From Chlorobiota bacterium (GTDB lineage: Bacteria > Bacteroidota > Bacteroidia > Bacteroidales > JAADJA01), in contig JAUVIX010000078.1 of NCBI GenBank assembly GCA_030592565.1, forward strand, positions 1 to 12,263: a stretch of 12,263 bases of DNA, read 5' to 3'. The first letter of the stretch is position 1, and each line of letters starts with the position of its first letter. Below the pieces are notes generated by a model. That model was not told where the DNA came from, did not search any database, and worked only from the letters and a program-made list of their open reading frames with translations. The position numbers and the translations under genes are program-made. Below are positions 5,577 through 12,263 of this stretch, one piece after another.

Positions 5577-7211
5577 CTATTCAGCCTTTTTAAACACAAC
5601 AGGTTTGTTTAACTCACTTAAAACTGCAGGATCTCTTTGGTAAACATCCTTATTGAAGTATAATTTATCTGCTTTGTCGGCACCTGCTGTCCAGTAAAGC
5701 AATACAATGTCTATTGGATTTTTGAGATTTACTCTTGTGGTTTTTTCAGAAGCCAGAACATTATTGATTTTTTCCATATTCCACACATCCGGTTCATCAA
5801 CGAGACTTAAAAACAATTCCCACCTTTTATCAAGTCTTATACAGCCATGACTAAATGCCCTATCTTCATTTGCAAACAGGCTGCGTGAAGGAGTGTCGTG
5901 AAGATAAACAGAATATTCATTTGGAAACATAAATTTTACTTCTCCGAGAGCATTATGCGGGCCTGCTTTCTGCTGTACAGTATATGGAAAATTACCTGCC
6001 GAGAGCTTGTTGAAATCTATTGTTGACGGGTCAAGCACTTTTCCGCTTCTGTCCATAATGATCATATTCTTTTTTGCCAGATAACCCGGATCTTTCTGCA
6101 ACTTAGGTAGGGTTTCCTTTGTGGCAATAGAGTATGGCAATGTCCAGGTAGGATTTAGAATTATATATCTTAATGTCCCTTTGAAAATTGGAGATTCGTG
6201 ATAGTGTCTGCCAACAATAACTCTTGAGTAATAAATAATCGAATCATTCTTAAGTCTTCTGATATTATATCCTGCAATATTAACAACCAGAAAATCATCC
6301 GGCAGGTGATGAATAACCCATCTTGCTCTTTCCATATTGACTCTTACTTCGTCAATACGTTGTTCTACAGGCACATTCATCACTCTGAGTGTACCTTTAC
6401 CAATAACCCCGTCCTGATTAAGGTTGTGTCTGAACTGAAATTTCTTCACTGCTTCAACAACCGTTGAGTCATAAATTGTATCATTTGAGCTGACAACGAC
6501 AACAGGTAAATCACCTACTACCTTCAGATAATCCCTGATAGTTAATACTCTTTCATTCTTTGCTCCGGGTTTCAACACTTCACCATCAGGTATTTGAGGC
6601 CAGCCTCCGTTTTTTTCAATTTCCCTGTAATTTTTTAACCCATTGCGGAGGTATGTGTACATAAAAATATCAGGTTTAAAGGAATTTATGACTTTAGTTA
6701 AATCTTTATGTGCCAAAGTCATATACAGCAAACTGTCTCCGTTTCCCGGTAATTTATTGGGCGGGACATCCCATCCCGGCCTTATTTTCGATTGATCAAC
6801 TTTACCCATAATAAGATGTGATGCATATAATAATAGGCCATCTGTTAATAATAGGTCAAGATCAGCAACCTTATAAGGATCGGGATTTGCCTTTGTCTCG
6901 TTTATTAGCCTGTTAATGTTACTCATATGATAATCATCAGGCAGTAAACCCTCATTATATGAATCCTGTAGGATAGAAATCACCTCTTTAAAGTTCTTTT
7001 TGTTTTTCCAGGCAGGTTTATACTCGTTTAATTCATAATAATTTGTTAATACATCCTGGGCATAAAGAATGATACCATCAGCAGATACCGATCCGGTATC
7101 ATCACCTGCATTAACTTTATTATTAATAATCTGCTCTACCGAAAGTGACTGTGTATAGCCAAACCCAGTAAATATCAGAATTAAAAGTAAAGGAATAACA
7201 ATTTTTCTCAT
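5577..7211 (-). CDS. YcbB-type L,D-transpeptidase
   Basis: The product has 544 residues, beginning with a signal peptide (MRKIVIPLLLILIFTGFGYT). About 45-200 is the scaffold region of YcbB-type enzymes ('YYELNEYKPAW', 'GLLPDDYH', 'LLTDGLLLYASHL'). About 213-278 is a peptidoglycan-binding domain ('AVKKFQFRHNLNQDGVIGKGTL'), and about 307-488 is the YkuD catalytic domain. The active site is complete: His438 in 'YLHDT' and 'SHGCIRL' (454-460) with nucleophile Cys457. 'ILNPTWTLPYSI' matches the conserved strand of the family. Such enzymes join two diaminopimelate residues (3-3 crosslinks) in the periplasm and resist most beta-lactams except carbapenems. It is the first gene of a two-gene minus-strand operon with the M15 peptidase, which suggests paired synthesis and cleavage of 3-3 bonds. 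Confidence 0.95.
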   Translation of the reverse strand: MRKIVIPLLLILIFTGFGYTQSLSVEQIINNKVNAGDDTGSVSADGIILYAQDVLTNYYELNEYKPAWKNKKNFKEVISILQDSYNEGLLPDDYHMSNINRLINETKANPDPYKVADLDLLLTDGLLLYASHLIMGKVDQSKIRPGWDVPPNKLPGNGDSLLYMTLAHKDLTKVINSFKPDIFMYTYLRNGLKNYREIEKNGGWPQIPDGEVLKPGAKNERVLTIRDYLKVVGDLPVVVVSSNDTIYDSTVVEAVKKFQFRHNLNQDGVIGKGTLRVMNVPVEQRIDEVRVNMERARWVIHHLPDDFLVVNIAGYNIRRLKNDSIIYYSRVIVGRHYHESPIFKGTLRYIILNPTWTLPYSIATKETLPKLQKDPGYLAKKNMIIMDRSGKVLDPSTIDFNKLSAGNFPYTVQQKAGPHNALGEVKFMFPNEYSVYLHDTPSRSLFANEDRAFSHGCIRLDKRWELFLSLVDEPDVWNMEKINNVLASEKTTRVNLKNPIDIVLLYWTAGADKADKLYFNKDVYQRDPAVLSELNKPVVFKKAE

Positions 7212-7241
7212 CGCTGTAAAAATTGGTTTTTACATTTTGCA

Positions 7242-7249
7242 CAAAAGTA
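7242..7249 (-). promoter_or_regulatory. -7 element for the L,D-transpeptidase/M15 operon
   Basis: On the minus strand this reads TACTTTTG, matching TAnnTTTG, 30 bases before the ATG. No TTTG sits at the expected -33 position. That position is instead overlapped by the palindrome at 7264-7282, so the promoter may depend on a regulator. Confidence 0.45.
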
Positions 7250-7263
7250 TAAAAAAATATCTT

Positions 7264-7282
7264 ATTTGTAACCGGTACAAAT
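7264..7282. repeat. 19-bp palindrome in the divergent promoter region (possible operator)
   Basis: ATTTGTA (7264-7270) and TACAAAT (7276-7282) form perfect 7-base arms around ACCGG. The site lies between the divergent -7 elements of the transpeptidase operon and the C25 protease gene. It covers the expected -33 zone of the former and ends just upstream of the -33 of the latter. The form suits a dimeric helix-turn-helix regulator, which is an inference. Confidence 0.4.
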
Positions 7283-7294
7283 TATTGTAATCAG

Positions 7295-7326
7295 TTTGGT
7301 AGTATCGCAAATACATTATACTTTAG
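7295..7326 (+). promoter_or_regulatory. Bacteroidota promoter of the C25 protease gene
   Basis: TTTG (7295-7298), a 20-base spacer and TACTTTAG (7319-7326) match the -33/-7 consensus with one mismatch in the -7 element. The ATG at 7350 follows 23 bases later. Confidence 0.5.
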
Positions 7327-7349
7327 CGCAAAAATCTAATCAAAATATT

Positions 7350-10300
7350 ATGAAAAAATTCACTAATTACATCAGTCTTTCTTTTGTGTTGTCTATTTTT
7401 GCATTGACAACAGGATTTTCACAAAAAATCAGTTATCCCGATAGTTGGGGTAAGGCAGGATTTACTCTGGAATCAGGAGAAAACACCTCTGTCAGAATTA
7501 ATTTTTCAATAGATGACTTTTCTATTGATGATATAACAATTGGTGATCAGATTTTAAAGGAGATTCACTTACCGGGAATTTTTCTTCCGAACAATGAAGG
7601 TGCTCCAAATCTTCCAGGCACAGGCCGTTATATAGCCATTCCTCAGGGAGCATCAATCTCTTATACTATTGTTGCATCGCGAACTGAAATTTTCAAGAAT
7701 ATTGATGTAGCACCAGCACCGCGTATTCCTCTTGATACGGAAACCGGCCCGTTGGAATATAAAAAGGACAATAAGATTTATTCAAAAAACACCTTGTATC
7801 CTACACAACCTGTTATTGTTTCCGAAAACGCAAAACTAAGAGGTGTGGATGTTGTAATGTTAGGAATTACACCATTTCAATACAATCCGGTAACCAAAGA
7901 ACTAATTGTTTACAGGGATTTGAAGATTGAAATTCAGTTTAATGGTGGAAACGGGCATTTTGGAGATGACAGACTGCGTAATCGCTGGTGGGATCCGATT
8001 GTAAAGGATGCTGTTTTAAATCCACAGTCATTGCCTGATATAGATTATAATAAAACGGGTGCACCGACAGACACACCTGACTATGAATATCTCATTATTT
8101 CTCCGAATGATCCTGTTTTCCTTTCATGGGCTGATTCTGTTAAGAATTTCAGAACACTGCAAGGAATTAATACTGGTGTTGTCACAACAACTGATGTCGG
8201 AGGTAACACAGCAACAGCTATTGAAAATTATATTAACAATGCATATAACACATGGGATGTTCCTCCTGCCGCTGTCTTACTTCTTGGTGATTACGGCACG
8301 AGTGGTAGTACGGTTATTTCTCCAATTTATAACAGCTATTGTGTTTCTGATAATATATATGCCGATGTTGATGGTGACCATTTGCCTGATGTAATTCTTG
8401 CAAGAATGACTGCACAAAATTCAACTCATCTTGAAACGATGATTACTAAGTTTCTTGATTATGAGCGTACACCACCCACAAATTATAATTTTTATGACCA
8501 TCCGATAACGGCTTTGGGTTGGCAAACAGAACGTTGGTTTCAGATATGTTCCGAAACAGTTGGAGGATACTGGAAAAATGAATTGGGAAAAAATCCAGTA
8601 AGGATAAATGCGGTTTATGCTGGTAACCCTTCTGTTGACCCATGGTCAACCGCAACCAATACAAGTACCGTTGTAAACTATTTTGGGCCAGGTGGTTTAG
8701 GTTATATCCCGGCATCACCATCAACTTTGGGTGGCTGGACAGGAGGATCTGCAAGTGATGTAAATAACGCAATTAACAGCGGAGCTTTTGTTTTACAACA
8801 CCGCGACCACGGTGGCGTAACAGGCTGGGGTGAGCCTTCATATACTTCTTCAAGTATTAATGGATTGACAAACTCTGATTTGCCATGGATTTTTTCAATA
8901 AACTGTCTTACTGGGAAATACAATGTCAGTGGTGAGTGTTTTGCCGAAAAATTTCACAGGTATACTTATGGAGGATATAATTCAGGTGCTCTGGGAATAA
9001 CTGCTGCATCCGAAGTTTCCTATTCATTTGTAAACGACACCTATGTCTGGGGGATATATGATAATATGTGGCCTGATTTTATGCCGGCAGAAACAACTAA
9101 TCCTCCTTCAAGAGGGATATTGCCAGCTTTTGGAAATGCTGCCGGAAAGATATTCCTGCAACAATCTAGCTGGCCGTACAATACCAGTAATAAAGAGGTG
9201 ACTTATCACCTGTTTCACCATCATGGTGATGCATTTACAGTTTTGTATTCTGAAGTACCTCAATATTTAACAGTAAATCATTCTTCTGCATTGTTAAGCG
9301 GTTCATCTTCATTTGTAGTAACTGCAAATGCAGGCTCATTTATTGCTCTTACGGTTAACGGTGTAATCATCGGTACAGCTGATGGAACAGGGTCACCTGT
9401 GGCAATAACAATTCCTTCACAAAATCAGGGAGATGTGATGGTGGTTACTATTACAAAACAAAATTATTATCGTTATTCAGGCAATGTTGACGTTATTCCA
9501 CCTTCGGGTCCTTACGTAACCTACAATAATCATTCAATCAATGATGCTTCAGGAAATAATAACGGAGAAGCCGATTTCGGAGAGAATATCTTGCTTAATA
9601 TGACACTTGAAAATATGGGGAGCGCACCTGCCAATAACGTGAATGCAACTCTTATTTGTACAGATTCATATATTTCAATAACTAATGATTCACAATCATT
9701 CGGCTTGATAGCAAATGGAAGTTCTATTACTGTTAATGATGCTTTTGCATTTACTATAGCTAATGATATTCCTGATCAATATATATTGGATTTTGAGCTT
9801 CAAATTACAGGTAATGCAGACGACACCTGGACCTCATATTTTAGTATTACAGTTAATGCACCTGTTTTAGAAATTGGAGATTTAACAATAGATGATTCTG
9901 AAATGGGAAATGGTGATGGGAAGCTTGATCCGGGCGAAACAGCAGACATTATTATTGGGACAACCAATAATGGCCATAGTAATTCACCAGTAGCTACCGG
10001 CAATCTGTCAAGTACCAGTCCATACGTAACTGTAACTTCATCAACATTCCTTATGGGAGAAATTAATATTGGTGCAACTTCTTATTCAACGTTTACTATC
10101 TCTATTGATGGTGCAACACCTATAGGGCAAACTGTTGATCTGATTTTTAATGTTGGTGCAGGTTTGTATTCCAACAATAATATTTTTTACGAGAGTGTTG
10201 GTTTAATTGTAGAGGATTGGGAAACAGGAGATTTCTCCAAATTCTCCTGGGAGTTTAGTGGGAATGCTAATTTCTCGGTAGTTACAGAAAGTCCTTATGA

Positions 10301-12263
10301 AGGGGTGTTTTGTGCCAAATCAGGAGATATATCTGATAGTCAGACAACATCTTTACTTATAACAGCTAATATATCAGGTCCCGGAACTATTTCTTTTTAC
10401 CGGAAAGTATCCTCCGAAAGTAACTATGACTACCTGCGGTTTTATATTGATGGCTCTTTACAGGATCAATGGGCCGGCACTATAGCATGGGGACAGGTTA
10501 GTTACTCTGTTACAGCAGGTGAGCATACTTTTGAATGGATGTATTATAAAGATGGTAGTGTCTCTTCCGGTTCTGATTGCGTCTGGGTAGATTATATAAT
10601 ATTCCCGGCAATAACACCCCCTCTGGCACCAGCCGAGATAGAAGTTAATCCTACGAGTTTCTATGTAACACTTGAACAGGATGCATCTACAAATGAAATT
10701 CTTCAGATATCTAATTTAGGAGAGGATGATTTAACCTATACTACCGCTGTTACATATTTGAATGAATCAGGTTGGTACAATCCTGATTTCAAGCTGGGAA
10801 CTATCCAGAAGAATAACCAAATGAGTATAGAAGAAGAGGTGTCGCCATATACACAAATTGGAAATACACCTTCTGAAGCTGTTGGAGATGTTTTAATGCA
10901 AATAGATATTCAAACCAGCACAGGAGATGATCAACTTTTGGGTTGTGAATTTGATGGTACATATTTATGGTATTCCGGTGGTGGTGGTACTGCCGGAACA
11001 AATCCTAATCAGCTTTATAAGCTGGATGTAAATGGAAATCTCATCAATACATACTCACAGGGTACAACTTCAGACTGGGGAATTCGTGATATGGCTTTTA
11101 ACGGCACCTATTTATATGGTGGAGATGATAATGGTTTCTACCAAATTAATCAAACTACCGGTGTTGTTACTACAATGTTTACAGGAAACTTGGGATTAGG
11201 TACCATCAGAGCATTGGCATACAATCCGGTAAACGGACATTTTTATGCAGCAAACTGGAGTACCGGAATAGTTGAATTTGATGCTTCCGGAACTCAATAT
11301 GCAACCATTACAGCACCTGGATTAACCTCTGTGTATGGGATGGCTTATGATGAACTTACCGGTAATCTTTGGATTTTTGACCGTTCTGGCAGTCCGACAA
11401 CCTCATTCTATGAATATAATATATCAACTCAGGCATTAACAGGTGTTTCAATCCAGGTTCCATTGCTTTCCGGACTTACTGATCAGATGAATGGAGGAGC
11501 TTTTTACTCAACCGACCTTGTTCCGGGTAAAATTGTTTTAGGTGGTGTAGTCCAGGGAACACCTAATGATACATTTTTTGCATTAGAATTGGGTGATTTA
11601 TATTCACATACCTGGCTTTCAGTTACCAATAACGGATCAGGAACTGTTACAGGTTCAGGTTCGGTTGATGTTACTGTTAACTTTGACGCAGCCGGTTTGG
11701 ATGTTGGTGTGTATCTGGGAGAAGTTGCTATCAATAGCAATGACCCGGACAATCCTCAGGTTATTGTTCCTTGTACTCTTGAAGTAATTAGCGGCGTTAC
11801 GGTTAATCTGGATATTAATCTTGAGGGCTGTTATTCAGGTCTTGGAATGAGTGTTTCTTTGAATAACTCAGGATATTTACCCTTAAATCAACCCTATAAT
11901 GTTGGCCCCTGGAATTATGCCGGAACAGAAAGTGTTTCGTCAATTCCAAATTCAACTATTGTTGATTGGGTTTTAGTTGAACTCAGGGAAACAGCAGGAG
12001 GAGCCTCTACGGCTACACCTGCTACAATTATTGAAAGCAAGGCTGGATTTGTTCTTAATAACGGAAATATTGTTGGACTTGACGGAGCTAATTCTCTCAG
12101 ATTTAGTTCAACAATTACTAATAATCTGTTTGTTGCTGTTTATCACCGTAACCATCTTGGAATAATGACTGCAAATGCTGTTACCTTGTCAGGAGGGGAA
12201 TACACTTACGACTTTACAACAGGTGAAGGACAGGTGTATGGTGGCTCAAACGGTCATAAGGAG
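7350..12263 (+). CDS. Gingipain-like peptidase C25 with a long mosaic C-terminal region (3' end outside the window)
   Basis: I translated the frame from the ATG at 7350 and found no stop in 1638 codons, so it runs off the window. Residues 1-24 are a signal peptide (MKKFTNYISLSFVLSIFALTTGFS), and about 30-235 a C25-type propeptide. The cysteine protease domain spans about 245-636. It starts 'DYEYLIISPND' and holds 'QHRDHGGVTGWGEP' (probable catalytic His487) and 'SINCLTGKYN' (probable nucleophile Cys519), followed by 'CFAE' (530-533). Then come an Ig-like domain (637-715), two CARDB-like segments with 'NGDGKLDPGE' (720-950), an adhesin-type jelly-roll from 'EDWETGDFSKFSW' (about 955-1090), and an ASH/BACON-like domain split by a beta-propeller (1094-1480). 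A haemagglutinin-type domain with 'HRNHLGIMTA' at 1599 comes last. A T9SS sorting domain is expected beyond the window. Gingipain relatives are secreted endopeptidases; cleavage specificity cannot be predicted here. Confidence 0.93.
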   Translation, partial: MKKFTNYISLSFVLSIFALTTGFSQKISYPDSWGKAGFTLESGENTSVRINFSIDDFSIDDITIGDQILKEIHLPGIFLPNNEGAPNLPGTGRYIAIPQGASISYTIVASRTEIFKNIDVAPAPRIPLDTETGPLEYKKDNKIYSKNTLYPTQPVIVSENAKLRGVDVVMLGITPFQYNPVTKELIVYRDLKIEIQFNGGNGHFGDDRLRNRWWDPIVKDAVLNPQSLPDIDYNKTGAPTDTPDYEYLIISPNDPVFLSWADSVKNFRTLQGINTGVVTTTDVGGNTATAIENYINNAYNTWDVPPAAVLLLGDYGTSGSTVISPIYNSYCVSDNIYADVDGDHLPDVILARMTAQNSTHLETMITKFLDYERTPPTNYNFYDHPITALGWQTERWFQICSETVGGYWKNELGKNPVRINAVYAGNPSVDPWSTATNTSTVVNYFGPGGLGYIPASPSTLGGWTGGSASDVNNAINSGAFVLQHRDHGGVTGWGEPSYTSSSINGLTNSDLPWIFSINCLTGKYNVSGECFAEKFHRYTYGGYNSGALGITAASEVSYSFVNDTYVWGIYDNMWPDFMPAETTNPPSRGILPAFGNAAGKIFLQQSSWPYNTSNKEVTYHLFHHHGDAFTVLYSEVPQYLTVNHSSALLSGSSSFVVTANAGSFIALTVNGVIIGTADGTGSPVAITIPSQNQGDVMVVTITKQNYYRYSGNVDVIPPSGPYVTYNNHSINDASGNNNGEADFGENILLNMTLENMGSAPANNVNATLICTDSYISITNDSQSFGLIANGSSITVNDAFAFTIANDIPDQYILDFELQITGNADDTWTSYFSITVNAPVLEIGDLTIDDSEMGNGDGKLDPGETADIIIGTTNNGHSNSPVATGNLSSTSPYVTVTSSTFLMGEINIGATSYSTFTISIDGATPIGQTVDLIFNVGAGLYSNNNIFYESVGLIVEDWETGDFSKFSWEFSGNANFSVVTESPYEGVFCAKSGDISDSQTTSLLITANISGPGTISFYRKVSSESNYDYLRFYIDGSLQDQWAGTIAWGQVSYSVTAGEHTFEWMYYKDGSVSSGSDCVWVDYIIFPAITPPLAPAEIEVNPTSFYVTLEQDASTNEILQISNLGEDDLTYTTAVTYLNESGWYNPDFKLGTIQKNNQMSIEEEVSPYTQIGNTPSEAVGDVLMQIDIQTSTGDDQLLGCEFDGTYLWYSGGGGTAGTNPNQLYKLDVNGNLINTYSQGTTSDWGIRDMAFNGTYLYGGDDNGFYQINQTTGVVTTMFTGNLGLGTIRALAYNPVNGHFYAANWSTGIVEFDASGTQYATITAPGLTSVYGMAYDELTGNLWIFDRSGSPTTSFYEYNISTQALTGVSIQVPLLSGLTDQMNGGAFYSTDLVPGKIVLGGVVQGTPNDTFFALELGDLYSHTWLSVTNNGSGTVTGSGSVDVTVNFDAAGLDVGVYLGEVAINSNDPDNPQVIVPCTLEVISGVTVNLDINLEGCYSGLGMSVSLNNSGYLPLNQPYNVGPWNYAGTESVSSIPNSTIVDWVLVELRETAGGASTATPATIIESKAGFVLNNGNIVGLDGANSLRFSSTITNNLFVAVYHRNHLGIMTANAVTLSGGEYTYDFTTGEGQVYGGSNGHKE

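Noticed and set aside
8446..8923. Minus-strand open frames at 8446-8772 and 8702-8923
   Set aside because: They lie antisense inside the C25 protease domain, which has continuous homology-like motifs on the plus strand. They lack promoters, signal peptides and recognisable domains.
9800..12165. Short open frames on both strands between 9800 and 12165
   Set aside because: All overlap the uninterrupted 1638-codon frame from 7350, whose translation shows ordered secreted domains.
1..12263. tRNA, rRNA, CRISPR arrays, insertion sequences or prophage genes
   Set aside because: No cloverleaf, repeat-spacer pattern, transposase motif or terminal inverted repeat was seen, and the genes are ordinary envelope and metabolic genes for Bacteroidota.

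Overview
The window looks like a chromosomal segment of an AT-rich member of the Bacteroidota, probably a Bacteroidales/Marinilabiliales-type lineage, although the order is a guess. Three signs support this. Secreted proteins end in type IX secretion (T9SS) type A sorting domains with an 'FPNP' motif. Several genes are preceded by Bacteroidota-type promoters (-33 TTTG/TTG and -7 TAnnTTTG). Shine-Dalgarno sequences are mostly absent. No rRNA, tRNA, CRISPR array or insertion sequence is visible.

Layout. Bases 1-593 hold the 3' end of a repeat-containing T9SS surface protein, followed by two strong hairpin terminators. Bases 787-2412 hold an Omp28-like thioredoxin-fold T9SS protein. Its reading frame is interrupted by one TGA (895-897), exactly where the first Cys of a CxxC redox motif is expected. 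Bases 2622-3128 hold a small exported TlpA/AhpC-like protein that lacks the first active-site Cys. Its promoter is preceded by two direct repeats with LytTR-type geometry. Bases 3246-4549 hold a two-gene unit with a 4-base overlap: a classical short-chain dehydrogenase and an exported NTF2-like protein.

On the minus strand, 7211 down to 4587 is an apparent operon of a YcbB-type L,D-transpeptidase followed by an M15 metallopeptidase. The arrangement resembles the ldtD-mepK (ycbB-ycbK) pair of E. coli, in which one enzyme makes and the other cleaves 3-3 peptidoglycan crosslinks. Diverging from it, 7350-12263 is one uninterrupted frame of 1638 codons that runs off the window. It encodes a gingipain-like (peptidase C25) secreted protease with a long mosaic C-terminal region: Ig-like, CARDB-like, adhesin jelly-roll, a beta-propeller apparently inserted into an ASH/BACON-like domain, and a final haemagglutinin-type domain.

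Taken together this is a cell-envelope and secretion neighbourhood. The most notable observation is the possible selenocysteine (WUxxC) in the Omp28-like protein. The competing explanation is a single nonsense mutation or sequencing error, and sequence from this window alone cannot settle it.
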